A DNA stretch of 64,000 nt from Achatina immaculata (Eukaryota > Mollusca > Gastropoda > Stylommatophora > Achatinidae). Below are positions 11,701 through 26,700 of the stretch, in pieces (the stretch's first letter is position 1; the number at the start of each line of letters is the position of its first letter). The stretch is taken from NCBI GenBank assembly GCA_009760885.1, contig CM019692.1, positions 53,769,262 through 53,833,261 of the forward strand, written 5' to 3'. The notes beneath the pieces were generated by a model. The model was not told where the DNA came from and did not search any database. It was given only the letters and a program-made list of their open reading frames with translations. A program made the translations under genes and the position numbers.

Positions 11701-14700
11701 TGCAATAAATATCAGCTAAAGATTTATCATTTCAGTAAATAAGATTTATCAGTTCACTAAATATCAGCTAAAGATTTATCATTTTAGTAAACATCAACTA
11801 AAGCTTTATCATTTCAGTAAATATCAGCTGAAGGTTTATCTCTTCAGTCAATATCAGCCATACCAAAAACAGGCAAACAAGTATTCTAGTTAACTTCTGA
11901 ATAGTTGGATATGAACTCGCATGAGAAAATCAACAGACAAGAAAAGGACTGGCTGCTAAAAGCTATAGAAGACAGACAAACATTTTAGACTGAATTAGAT
12001 TCACAGCTTCCAAATCAGACTCAGACTGGCATCACTGCATTCAGGACAGCCCCAAATATGCTCTGCTGCACACACCAGCATCCATCCAAGAGTATGTCTG
12101 TTAAAAGCTCCCATCAAGTATTGGCTGTTTACAATGTGTTTTCTGACACACAGTTCAGACTTCCTGCCAGCATCCTTAATTTGTCCTAGCTCCAGCAATC
12201 TCTTCACAGCTACATTGTTCTTCTGCTCCCTCTCTTCATTTTCCTGCAGTCTTTCTAATACAGCTTTCGCTTGCCCATTGCACCTTCCTTTTTCTGGGTT
12301 GGAATAACACTGGAATCCAGGAAATTGAAGAGACTGAGTGTCTCCTGTAAGAGCATTAAAAATCATACATTATACGGTCCAGGACAGTGCCCGTTGTTTT
12401 GGCACTCCTGCATTTCAGCCTGATTCTATCAGATTTAGTCCTATTCTTACATTTCCCTGCTCTCCTTTCCATCTTAACCCCCCACACAACAGCTCCTATT
12501 TCTCCTCACCGGTCTATTTAACTCTTTATTTGGATGCTGCAGCAGCATCGACCTCCCTGCATTAACTCCGTTGCAACGGCAATGGTTCTGTAAATAGACA
12601 GAAGAGTGCAAACAAAAATAAGAAAAGATGAGAAACAGAAAAGGAGGCTCCAGACCACGTGGAAATTTCATCTCTGGCTCATGTGCTTACAAATATAACC
12701 TGCAATGATGGTGAGTAAAGTACAAGCACTTCTGTTGTTTAAGAACACTGTATATAATCATTCCACTTCTGCATTCTTACTGTTTAGTCATTTATTATGT
12801 GCAAAATTCATCTCCCTGTGGCCCAGCAACTTACCCTGGTTCATATGGCCGGTATAGTTCAAGGTTATCTGTCCCTGGCTTGAGTATTTCAGGTCTGTAC
12901 TGAGCATGGCCTGGGAGATGTTGCCACTGGGACCCATCTCACAAACTGTTGTTGGGTTTTTATTGTCAAACTTTCCACAGGCTGAATCTGGCAAACCACC
13001 ACAGATGTTTACCTAATGATAGCATGAAACATAAGGGTAACTAAACAACATATATTTTATGCAATCTATGACAATGAAAATATGAAACATAATAGTAATT
13101 ACACAACAAATATGATATGCAATCTATGACAGCAATACAACATACAAGATATGCAAACTAAGATAATTATACAACAACATGACATGTATTCTGTGGTAAC
13201 TATACAACATGATATGTAATCTATGGTAATTACACAACAAACAAGATATACATGCTCTTACCTTATAAGATTTAGCTTGGTCAGAAGTTTTGACCTCATA
13301 CCCTTCAGCTTTGTACAGTGGCATTAAATTGAATAAAAAATTAGAGCTGGGATCTTGCACAGTGCACTTGCTGCTCGTGGTGTCCGCAGTCTTCACAGCA
13401 CATGCTACATCTGTCTCCCACAGAATAGAATACTCACATGGACTGACCAACTGTGGGGACATTGGACCACCTGCCTGTAGAGAGAATGGAAAACTAAATG
13501 GGTTCATTTTGTATATACTTAAGTTTTTCATGTACAATCAAAATGAATGAATGGGGGTTGAAACTATGAGACCTGACTCGGCCAAAACAGCAGTCTTTGA
13601 ATGTGACTAGGTGGCTAGCCTAAGAGATGAATCTGTTCTTAAGTGTTAGGAAAGACCATCACCCATGCACTCCATGTTCATGTGTTTCTAAGTGTATGTT
13701 ATCATGTCTCTCTCTCGCTCTTTTTTCTTGTGCAGGCACACATATATATTCTTAAATGTATATATGTAAAACTGATTGCAACTGACTCTAGAAAACAGGT
13801 ACTGAATATGTGACTATTGCAAGAATGTTTAAACAAAAAAAGTCTGTTCTCCTTTCCTGTGTTCAATCAATAATCTATGTATTAGATCAATAATCTAACT
13901 TATGTCCTGTAGCATTTGTACACTGTGGTGGTGTGAAGTGTTAGCTCCTTCACATTTCTAGGTCACTACAGCATTTGAGGTTGGGATGCCAGCACCTGTC
14001 CCTGCTGCCTTTGTTTTCCTAGACAAACTCCAGGTAACATTTTTTGGAAGCTGGGTTGACCCTGGTGCCAGTTGGTTTGAAAAAAAATTCCACCCAAATG
14101 TGAAATCAAACCCCAGATCTTCTGATCAGCAGGCCAGTGCACTAACCATTACACCACTATGTTAGATCAATAACAGTAAAAAAAAAAAATAACATACGAA
14201 TGATGATCATACTGCTTACTCTCATAGGACAAAACTGATAGCCATGTGTCATGTTTTTTTTTCCAAGTGTAACTAGCAAAACTGAATCAAACTCTCAACC
14301 ACAAGCACAATCGCCACTTACCACCTTGCCTGGCATACATGTCAAATGTATGGTTGTCTGGAAATTCTTTTGTGTTCCATCACTATCGTGACAAATATCT
14401 CCGTTTGTATACACCAGTTTGATACCATGTATCGACTTTTCCAGCACCGGAGCCGTTTCAGCTCGGCCAAGATTTCCATGGAAGAGTGTTTCCTGATTTT
14501 GGGAAATTAAAGATTGTGGAAATGTTAGTTCACATGCAAATAAACAGTCACTGGGAGAAGTTGTAGTTATCTGTATAACTGGAAGGTGGAAAAAATAAAG
14601 ATAAATCAATCCACTGTATTTAGCAAAGTATAGCATTGGGGTGGGGTGGGAAGGAGGTGGTGGTGGTGCAGCCTGTAAAGCTAAATGAGACCCTTTTCTC

Positions 14701-17700
14701 CCATTTCTTGCATGTAATTTTCTTTTGTGATCAATTTCTAGTCGGACACCTCTTCTGTAAGTTCTGCTACAGTTACCAACACATAAATATGTCTTTTTTT
14801 TTTTCCAGATGGGTTGACTGATGAGCTCCTAGTGGTGTTCTCTAACTCTCTTCACATAAGATATTAACTTGATAAAGGACTCATATTCAAAAGTTTTCTA
14901 AAACACAACCTATTACCTTCCCATCAATCAGGCTGGTTGCACACACTGAAGCGAAGGTACTACATGGGACACCTTTAACTGGTCTCAAAGGTCTGCAAAT
15001 GTTGATATAGAACTTCTTCTTGTTGTTTGGGTCCTCAAGGCTTTCTGTAAACCAGTTTTCTGACTGCCTAGATAGGCTGGATAGATAAAAATTTATCTGA
15101 TATAAGAATGTGTATTATATACTCCTAGACCAGGCACATTATGCAAGACTGAGACCTAGACAAATCTAATTTCTTGACTTCTGTATATTCTTATATCACA
15201 GCATACAATTAACTCATTCTGCCTGTCATGAACTTTACTAAAACAGTTTCCAAACTCAGAACCACACACTGCAGTTAGCAATCCTTTTCTCACACATACC
15301 TCATATGTGACAGCTGATGGAGTCAAGAATTTGGAGGCATTCTAAAAACCTCAAGATGAATCAGAAGTTGAAGCATTTTTATCAATGTTTTTATTTTTAT
15401 CAATGTTTTTATTTTTATCAATGTTTTTAAGTTTTAAAAGAAAGATTTTCACAAATCTGTATTGCATATAAAATGTATTGTTCCTAAAATATTTAGTGTT
15501 ACAAAATATTTATTTATAACTTTTAAAACAAAAGCTCAACTTTCAGGTTCAACTGAAAGTTTGCAGCCTCAGGTAGGTCACCATTCTTGACGTCTGTCGA
15601 AACACAAGCGGGAACAACCTGCCTTATGTATCATCTTCAAATTTTAAGCTTAATTTGCAGATTCCATTATATAAACTGAGAGCATTTACTACTCTCTAGA
15701 AATGACATGCACAGTTTTTGAGGTTACCTTGACAAGTCATACTGAGTGTTGGTTGTCGTGTCGGTAACCACACACTCCATAGGTGCTGTTGGACAAGCAT
15801 AACTTGTGCGCCAAAGAAAAGAATATGTAAAATTTCTCTCTTCGAGAAACTCTGGCTTTCCTTTGCCTGCAGCAACATCACAGAGAAATGCAATCTCAGC
15901 CATGCGGGTTGTATGGTCAGCATTGTTGTATGCCTCTCCATTTGTGTAGGTTAAATTGAGTACCCCATCAAAGTACTCAAGTTTTGAGGAAGGCTCTGCT
16001 ACTTTCTTCTGCTCACTGCCAAAACAAAACAGATCTTGGTCAAAGCATGAGAATCATTTTGATAAACATGCTACTGAGGCACAAGCACAATGTGAAACAG
16101 ACTATTTTTCTCAGATATATTCCATGTTTTTAGTTTGCCTCTGTCATGAATTAGAGATATCTAATTTCATGTTGCCTATTTTCTGCATGTCCTATCACGA
16201 ATTATCTTAATGCAGTTCACAAACAATTCCACCGCTGCCTGTCCCAAGCCCGGATGAGAAAGGAGGAGGGTTGGAAATAGGGCCAGCTACCTAATTCTGT
16301 AAAAATTCTTCAGCTAGGAAAATATTAATAAGAGCTCAGCAAGAGGAAGCCTACCATAAGCATAACCAGACAAGCTCTTACCCAGAATCCTCTCATACCC
16401 AGAATCCCCAGGGAAAGAGGAAACAAGGAAGGCCTAGAAACACCTGGCAAATGAGTCTTGAAGCAGAGATCAAAAAGATCAACTACATCTGGAGACAGAT
16501 AGAAGGAACAGTTCAGGCCAGAAATAAACAGAGCATTTGCTGATGGCCCATGCCCCACTTAGGGCTAAAGAAAGGAAGGAAATTCACAAAATATTACAAC
16601 AGTCAGCTAGCATACCTCACTATCTTTCCATGCGTATTATCACGAAGTATGTTTTTTTTTTCTTATTGCTGTAAGTGTAGTTTGTCCCTAGATTATATCT
16701 CAGATAAAAGATACAGTTCTATTAACCTACATCCCAGACTACATTCTCCTTCTACACAGACCTCCTCCTTACAATAACAAGTTGTCACTCTGAAATGGGT
16801 AAGAGTATTTTCATTCTTCATTTAGTTGCCAAACTCATAAACACATGCACTTCAATTTATCAACACACCACTATGGTATTCATTATTTATTAAGGAGTTT
16901 CTGTTTTATATGAAAAAAAAAAACTTAATTGCAATAAATAATGAATTTATAATGTTAAAAAAAAACATCAAAATATGTAACATAACATGGCCAAGACAAG
17001 ACATGACATGACTTATGAGAACAAGTTTCCTCTTAAATATTAATTCTGGACATGATAAGGAGATGCAAAAAAAACAAAACTTTATCCACACTTTAAAGGA
17101 ATAAATTACTGCGTTTAGGCAACAGCATACCTGTCTGACCAGATCTTTGCCTGGCATATGGCAGCGTTGTCATGAGGAGGGCTATTGCAGTAATTTTTAT
17201 CCTCAACCTTAGCACAGACATTAATGAGGTAATTGTAGCCATCACTGCCAGCGATAGTATAGGAAGCCCCTGGTGCTAGTGTCAGGGGACTCAAGTCAAA
17301 CACATAACCTGCAGAAATAAATGCAAAGAAATTTAACATTTTCCATCTGATGAAACAAATGTGATTAAATTTAACACTTTCTACCTGGAGAAACAAATTC
17401 ATTTGAATTCAACATTTCTAATGGAAGAAACAAACACAATTAAATTTAACATTTCTACATGGAGAATACAAGAAGGAATGAGTGAATGGTTCCAGATTGA
17501 AACAGGCGTGAAGCAAGGATGTATATTATCTCCCTTGCTCTTTGGAATTGTTGTAGACTTCATAATGAAAAAATGCTGCACAGAAACAACGGGCATTGAT
17601 TGGGTACATTGGACCCAACTGAAAGATCTTGATTTTGCAGATGACAACTCTTAGCAGTGACAATGTGAAATCAATGCAAGAAAAACAGATACCCTGTCTT

Positions 17701-20700
17701 CACTGGCTAGTAAAATAGGTCTTGAAATTAACAAGTATAAAACAAAAACAACGAAACTTCTCATTAACCATGAAGGAAAAATATATGCAGAAGGAACAGT
17801 TGTTGAAGAAGTAAATCATTTTGCATATCTCGGCAGCTATAAAGACCAGGATGGTGACACCAGAAGAGAAGCTAGAATATGAATTGCGAAAGCAACACTG
17901 ACCTTCAAGAATCTCGACAACATATGGATTTCAAAAGTTTTAAGCACAAAAACAAAGTTAAGATTATTCAATTCAAATGTAATATCTACCCTCATTTATG
18001 CATGTGAAAGCTGGAAAACAACTAAAGAAATTAGACTCTTTTGAAAACAAATGTCTAAGGAAAATACTTGGTATAAACTGGAACGAACTCAAGAACAAAG
18101 CAGAGATAAGACACATGAGCAAACAACAACCTGTCTCATGGGTGATCAGAAAAAGAAGATGGACATACGTCAGTCATGTGATGAGAGGAAACAATCAGAG
18201 GATCCCTAAACAAGCTATCAAGTGAAATAACTGTGTAGAACACAACAGGCTGAAGAAAAGACATTCCTAAGAGAGGCCAGTTCAGTGGGCATAACATCCC
18301 TTGATGAGACTGAAAAACTCAGCAAAGACAGGAAATCTTGGCGGGTCCTCTGTGACATTTAGCAGTACAGGAAGGATTAAATGACAACATGGAGAAACAA
18401 ATATGTTTAAATTTATGTCTACCTGGAAAAATAGAGCATGGCATATCATGATATTTTGTAAGCTTTAAGAACTTTACTTTTCTGATCCCCAGATTTACAA
18501 ACATTCTTCTTTCCCAGAGCCAGATTGGAATGTACAGGGTTTTGTTCAGCTGCTCCATACCTCTGTACAGTATGTCAGTTACAGAAACTTTATACCTCTG
18601 TACTGTATGTCAGTTACAGAAACTCTATACCACTGTACAGTATGTCAGTTACAGAAACTCTATACCTCTGTACTGTATGTCAGTTACAGAAACTCTATAC
18701 CTCTGTACTGTATGTCAGTGACAGAAACTCTATACCTCTGTACAGTATGTCAGTTACAGAAACTCTATACCTCTGTACAGTATGTCAGTTACAGAAACTC
18801 TATACCTCTGTACAGTATGTCAGTTACAGAAACTCTATACCTCTGTACAGTATTGTCAGTGACAGAAACTCTATACCTCTGTACAGTATGTCAGTTACAG
18901 AAACTCTATACCTCTGTACAGTATGTCAGTTACAGAAACTCTATACCTCTGTACAGTATGTCAGTTACAGAAACTCTATACCTCTGTACAGTATTGTCAG
19001 TGACAGAAACTCTATACCTCTGTACAGTATGTCAGTTACAGAAACTCTATACCTCTGTACAGTATGTCAGTTACAGAAACTCTATACCTCTGTACAGTAT
19101 GTCAGTTACAGAAACTCTATACCTCTGTACAGTATTGTCAGTGACAGAAACTCTATACCTCTGTACAGTATGTCAGTTACAGAAACTCTATACCTCTGTA
19201 CAGTATGTCAGTGACAGAAAAGTTTGGTGGTATCAGGCAGTTGGAAGAAACAGCTAATGTTAAAAAATAGAACCAATTATTTTGGTGAGAATCTTTGACC
19301 TGATAAAAAAAATTACCTGCATCATCATCATACACCCTACAGTTGTCACCTGTCTTGTGTGACAAAACACAAGCCGCTGAAGTGTGCCACTCAACTTCAT
19401 AGTAGCAGTCATCGTGTGATTTATGCACAAGTCTCGGTGCACGGTTTAGATTACCTGTCAAAATAATAAATATGTGACTTGTATGCAAGTCTCAGCATAC
19501 TGTCAAGATTCCTTGCTAATACAGTATACTTCTCCATATGATAATACAGTGCAGTACAGCATTATATGATCACCCAACATCAGTTGCACCTGAGACTTGA
19601 TATACAATGTTAGCCGATAGATCTATTTCTGAATAACTTAACTATGAATAGATCTATTTCTGAATAACTTAACTATGATAGATATATTTCTGAATAACTA
19701 TGATTAGATATATTTCTGAATAACTTAACTATGATAGATCTATTTCTGAATAACTATGATTAGATATATTTCTGAATAACTTAACTATGATAGATCTATT
19801 TCTGAATAACTTAACTATGATAGATATATTTCTGAATAACTCTGATTAGATATATTTCTGAATAACTATGATTAGATCTATTTCTGAATAACTTAACTAT
19901 GATAGATCTATTTCTGAATAACTTAACTATGAATAGATCTATTTCTGAATAACTCTGATTAGATATATTTCTGAATAACTATGATTAGATATATTTCTGA
20001 ATAACTTAACTATGATAGATATATTTCTGAATAACTTAACTATGATAGATATATTTCTGAATAACTTAACTATGATAGATCTATTTCTGAATAACTTAAC
20101 TATGAATAGATCTATTTCTGAATAACTATGAATAGATCTTTTTCTGAATAACTATGATTAGATATATTTCTGAATAACTATGATTAGATATATTTCTGAA
20201 TAACTTAACTATGATAGATATATTTCTGAATAACTATAAAGATATCTGAAGAACTCTTCTGTAGCATTTACACTCAAAGGCATTTATGTGTTTCTCCACT
20301 GTTTTGTTAAGTGTCCAGGTCTCACAAGCATTATGTTGTGATGGGAAAGATGCATGCTCTTAAAAATCTTATTTTTGTGGTTCTGTCTGTTCCTGTCCAC
20401 AGATTCTTTAGTTGTTTTACTTTCTGAAGAGAGATAGATGTCCTCCTTCTAATTTCCCTCATTGTATCTCCATTATTAATTAGTGGTGATCCAATATATT
20501 CAAAACTCTCCACTTCTTCCAGTTTTTCCTCCTTGATACATATTTCAGCTGCCTTGTTTGTTCTGTCAGTTGTCATCAATTTAGTTTTCTTTGCATTAAG
20601 ATAGAGGTTTTGCTCTTCAATATTCTTACGGACTGACATATTTTTCTGAATATAACTACTAGAACATGAGATTTTTTTCTTTTTTTTTTTTAAATACAAA

Positions 20701-23700
20701 GATTTAATAAGATATTTAAGATAAAAGCATTTAATTTTAGATTTTGTACCATCTAGCCTTCCTTCTCCTGTCCTTGTTTTCAAGTTCTATTATTATCATC
20801 TTGTGCCATCTCTTCAGGGAAAGTTGGCTGTGTGGTTATCTAATCTGTTTTGGCCCTTGCTATCAGTGAACTCCTGTCCATTGCTTGATGTTGTCCATTC
20901 ATCTGTATTACTATCTTTCTCTTCCTTCAGCTTTTTCCTCAAGTATGGTTTCCATTATTGTAAATGGGTGTGTTAAGAACACACACGTATCTTAACATAG
21001 TCTTTGTGAGACAAGGAACACAGATATGTTTGCTTAAAATATCTGACCTACTTCTGTAGCCCAGAAACCCGTAGCAATCAACACTAATTGTAACTGTTAT
21101 TTTTGTAAAATGTAATGTCAGTTTGGTGAATGGATGGGGACATGGAGATTGCTGGCAGGGATAAGGAAAATCTGGTGTGAAATCAATGAATCCAGGATGT
21201 GACAAGCCTATGGGTCTTTACAACAATGGCTATCAGAATGATGTACACAAAACGGAGCCAGCAGACTATAGGTGGTGGGGAATAGATATCGTTGAGACAC
21301 TCATCAGATTCCTCATCCCAAAGTCGGAGTGTCTCTGTGGAATTGTCTCAAAGCCGCCTGGTCAGCCAGCGTTGCATGTTGGATCTGACATAAGTACAGC
21401 CACCAGAGGCTGGAAAACAAAGTTTTGGCCAGGCCAGCCTACACCACTGTCTTCACGGCAGTCTGAGCAAGACCACAGTCTGCCCTAGCAAGGAAAGGTG
21501 CTGAAGTTGGAGGTACCCAGACAAAAGGCACATTGTAAAAATCAGGGTACCACGCATTATCGCCAATGTGCGTACGAAGAAGAAAAAGATTATTGTATCA
21601 TTCAACTTGATATGACTGAAATATTTCAACTGTCTAGTTCTTACATTTTTCACTAGTTCTCTTATCAATTTCAATTGATTTAGCAATTCTTTGTTTTATT
21701 TTTTGTCCACAGAATTCATTGTGTTATTCTATACACCCACACTTCAAGTGATTATAACTGAACAAAGAGCACAGTCAGTGTCAGCAAATCTCACCTGGGG
21801 CACAATAAAAGCTGACTACTGTGTGAGCTTGACAACCTGTGGTCTTCTCCATCTTCTCTCCATCTGTGTAGTGAAGTCGCAGTGATCTGCTGGTCCTGTC
21901 GTACTGTAGTGGCGTCACGTAGCGTCCAAGACTGACTGCTCCACTTGATCCTAAATACAAAGTTAACTTACACTGACACAAAGAATCGATAAGCACAAAT
22001 ATTTATATTACAGAGTCAGTGAGGCAAAGATTTACAAGAGAACTTAACATCAGCACAGAGTTAGCGAAGCAAAGATTTACATGAGAACTTAACATCAGCA
22101 CAGAGTCAGTGCGGCAAAGATTTACAAGAAGAGAACTTAGCACTGAGTCAGTGAAGCAAAAGTTAATAGAAGGATAACTTAGTATTAGTAGAGTCAGTAA
22201 AGCAAAAGTTAATAGAAGGATAACTTAGTATTAGTAGAGTCAGTGAAGCAAAAGTTAATAGAAGGATAACTTAGTATTAGTAGAGTCAGTAAAGCAAAAG
22301 TTAATAGAAGGATAACTTAGTATTAGTAGTCAGTGAAGCAAAAGTTAATAGAAGGATAACTTAGTATTAGTAGAGTCAGTAAAGCAAAAGTTAATAGAAG
22401 GATAACTTAGTATTAGTAGAGTCAGTAAAGCAAAGATCAACAAAAAAAAGATAACTTTAGCATAGAGTCAGTGAAGCAAAGATCAACAAAAAAAGATAAC
22501 TTAGCAGAGTCAGTGAAGCAATGATCAACAAAAAAAAAAGATAACTTTAGCATAGAGTCAGTGAAGCAAAGATCAACAAAAAAGATAACTTTAGCATAGA
22601 GTCAGTGAAGCAAAGATCAACAAAAAAAAAAAAAAAAAGATAACTTAGCACATAGTCAGTGAAGCAAAGATCAACAAAAAAAAAAAAAGATAACTTAGCA
22701 CAAAGTCAGTGAAGCAAAGATCAACAAAAAAAAAAAGATAACTTAGCACAAAGTCAGTGAAGCAAAGATCAACAAAAAAAAGATAACTTAGCACAAAGTC
22801 AGTGAAGCAAAGATCAACAAAAAAAAAAAAGATAACTTAGCACAAAGTCAGTATAGCAAAGATCAACAAAAAAGATAACTTGGCAGAGATTAAGCAAAGC
22901 AAAGCAAAGATTTGCAAGAAGAGAACTCAGCATAGCATCAGTGAAACAAAAGTTTACAAGAAGTGTTCTTTCTTGCACATGGCAGTCCCATGGGGACACT
23001 GGCTGGCTTCTCCTGTGTTTAGTGTATCGTGGCACACATTTAAATAATAAATGCTGTCATCATTCTCATTATCTCCTGTTATAACTTCCCAATTGTTGCC
23101 TGAGAACATCAAATCAAGCATGTAATCAAATGATGAAAAAGAGAAAGTGATAATGTAATAAAATGACAAGGCAGCAATTTTGTGACCATCAAGTAAATTC
23201 ATTACTTTGCCCTAGTCGTATATTCAAATGTTTTATCTATTTTCATTTGCTGGCTTCTATTACTGTTATTGCTGGCTACTATTACTATCACTTCCACTAA
23301 TACTACTGTTATTGCTGGCTACCGTTACCATTATTTCCCACTAATACTACTGTTATTGCTGGCTACCGTTACCATTATTTCCCACTAATATTACTGCTAT
23401 TGCTGGCTACTATTATTATCATTTCCTGCTAACATTGATGCTGGCTACCATTATTACATCTGGCTAATATTACTGCTTTGTTGGCTAACATTATCATTAC
23501 TTCTGGTTATTATTACTGCTTCTGCTGGCTACTACTAGTATTATTATTGGGTACTGTCATTACTATTGTTGCTACTATTATCATTATTTCTAGCCACTAT
23601 TTCTATTACTTCTTTCCAAAATCAAAGTTACATAAAAAATACATTTTATTATTCACCAACTAACCGTTTTCCTTAACCAGAGTTGAAAGGTCAAATCTCT

Positions 23701-26700
23701 TTCCATCCACATTAACCCTGCAGGTGTCGTCCAGCAGGTGGTCAGGGCAAGCGTATTTGGTCCCCCACCTAAAGAAGTATGAACAGTTGCTGTGCTCAAC
23801 AAATTCTGGGTGTCCATTTCCGTCATCAGCTGCAAGACATAATGTTACAAATAAACCACTTGGATATCACTTACATCCAGAAAGATCAATGGAGCAAGCA
23901 ACATTTTAAAGCCACTGTGTGATCAGGACATGTCTCATGGTTTAAATCAGGGACAGACAATCAAACCACCTGCAACACATAACAGTCCATAGCAGACATG
24001 AGAAAAATAATAAATCACCATAACAATAAAATGGCTAGGTGGGTGGGTGGACAGAGGATGGATGAAAAAAAAAAAGATACTCATACAAGTCAGATTTTCC
24101 CAATGACTGACCACTGCGCCTTCCTGTAAATTCAAATAAGAGTGCTTAGTGAACAATGCTTAGCAAAGAAGACCTGAAGACTAGAAATTATGCCAGACTA
24201 GAAATGGTGTAATGTGGTTTTCTTAATTTTTTTATAAAAATTAAAAAACAAAAAACTCACCCGCAGACTTGTTGCAGAAAAACTCAATAATTGAATCTCG
24301 TCTGTAGTTTGAGCTACACTGATCACCATGTTTCAGTGTCATAGTCAATTTCCCATCTGAGTACCTGAATATCAGACCACAGATGTCAATATGTAAAGAT
24401 GTCCAACATGTAAGAATGTGAGGCACTGATGTCCAACATGTAAGAATGTGAGACATTGATGTCCAACATGTAAGAATGTGAGACACTGATGTCCAACATG
24501 TAAGAATGTGAGACAATGATGTTCAACATGTAAGAATGTGAGACACTGATGTCCAACATGTAAGAATGTGAGACATTGATGTCCAACATGTAAGAATGTG
24601 AGACACTGATGTCCAACATGTAAGAATGTGAGGCAATGATGTTCAACATGTAAGAACATGAGACATTGATGTCCAACATGTAAGAATGTGAGACATTGAT
24701 GTCCAACATATAAGAGTGTAACAGATGGATATCCAGAACGTAAAAGTGTGAGAGACTAAGTCCAACATGTAAGGATGTGGAACATAAGTGGTACAACTTG
24801 TAAGAAATGGGTGTCAAACTTATATGTGAGTGAGAGATGATCAAAATACTTGAGTGTTATAATATATAAATGCTCCAGAATTCATGCAAAATAAAAACAT
24901 CAAGAATTCATGCAAAATAAAAACATCAACTATTAAGTAAATCATTTTAATGTACTAACAGAGGGGAAGGAGCATATGTTAACGCTGAAAGTCTGCTAAA
25001 TTTTGTGTGTGTATGTGTGTGTGTTTTTTAAAGATTACAAATTATTTAATAATTAAAGTTGCCATTCACAAATCACAGAAACCCTGTATATAACCTGACA
25101 GCACGACAATTTGAGGAAGACTTGAGAAAGAAAAAAAGCAAGTCTACTCCACATTTCCCCCCAAAAAAGTGTGATATGAAATGCACACAGTGTGGCATTT
25201 AAGATTTTAATATTTTTAAAAAATTATTTGTCTGGTCATTTAAATCCAAAATCTGTTAGACTGAAGTCCATTAAATCAGATTTACTGTACATTAGCATTT
25301 CAGATCAAGAGTTATGAAGTTTACTTGACAGCCGTTTTAGAGAATTATACACAAAGCAGTCACTAAACAGTACATAAGCTCGTAAGAATGTCTGTTGATC
25401 TTAAACTACAGCAGACAGACCTAAGTGTCATGTGTCCATTTTCTCCAGCGCTGCGGTGGAATGATTCATCGCTCATTTTTGTCTGACAGATTGAAGAAGT
25501 GTCTCCACAAGCAGACCTCAAGCTGTCACAGACATTGATTTGATATGAATAATGATCTGTGCCATCTGTCACATTGATAACATAAGGACTGTCTGCAGAA
25601 AAGAACAAAGTAAAGATAATCTACTGGGTGATTTTTAAAAAGTCAGCATAAATAAGGACTGATTTAATTATTTGCAGTATGTACTACCATCTCATGGGAG
25701 TGATACATGTGTATCTGTTATCAATATTATGGTAACTTAAAAAAAGAGGCTTTGTAATTAAAAAAAAATATCACAATTCTGTTAACAAAAAGACCATCTT
25801 TCATAAACTATGCACTATGTTCTTTATGGCCTGAACATGTTGTCACATAAAATTACTTCTCAATATTTGGAGTTTTAAAAACAATGAAACATTTTTACTA
25901 ACTATAATATTCTTCCTATCAGTATATAGGTATAGTTTTTAATGTCTACAAATATGAAAACAAGCATATACAATCACCATCATAAATGTGTAGAAAGTAA
26001 TTTAAACATAAACTGAGTCAGGAACAACTTGTAGCTACCAGACAAAAATGTGATACTTTGGCTACTTTCGTCTTTAGGCAACCAAGGCAACAAGCAAGAA
26101 ATAAGAAGTGAGAAGAAATGCTGGGAGCAGTAAAAATATAAAAGAAGTAGTGTACATAATTTTGCACTACTTCTTCCACACTCAAGTACTGGCTGCTCAT
26201 GCTATATAACTGAAGCCTCACTGTCCTGACAAAGTCTGCTGTCTTCTCCAGTTTTCAGTTTTTTTATTTATATACATTTTGCATTAGTTTTTCTTTATTT
26301 AAGTATGTAGCAAAACCACACTATCGTCCTGTTACAAAAAGTTATAATTGATTTTCCTAGCATACCTCATGCACTTAATACATGTACATTTTGACTGGAA
26401 ACTTCTGGACTAAAATCCTTCAGAAAACCCCAAAAAAGTCCAGAAGGACAATGAGCCAGAAAATAAATTGGTACAAACTTTGGATAAACTTTCTGCTTAA
26501 CTTACAGAGTGAATGTTTCAGGGGTGAAAGGTCAAAGCTGATGTCATGTTGCTCCTTGGTCATCTGACATGTCTTGCTGGTGATGTAGTCAGCAGGGCAA
26601 GCAAACTCAGTCACCCACTCAATCTCCATGGTACAAGACACAAGAAAGCTAGACAGCAAAACTGGTTCTTTGCTCTTCACAAAAAAAAAAAAAAAAGTGA

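Noticed and set aside
12001..12366. Possible extra IGF2R exon
   Set aside because: The sequence lacks the receptor repeat motifs, and exons 17 and 18 already join in phase within one repeat.
18525..19257. Open frames of 216 and 229 codons on the plus strand
   Set aside because: They read through the 35-bp minisatellite. All three frames are open with the same peptide period, so they are repeat artefacts.
22015..22920. CRISPR-like regular repeats
   Set aside because: The units are contiguous with no unique spacers, in a eukaryotic intron, so this is a minisatellite.
24241..24844. Repetitive minus-strand frames of 91 to 152 codons
   Set aside because: They translate the 30-bp minisatellite. 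The only true coding part here is IGF2R exon 7 at 24261-24364.
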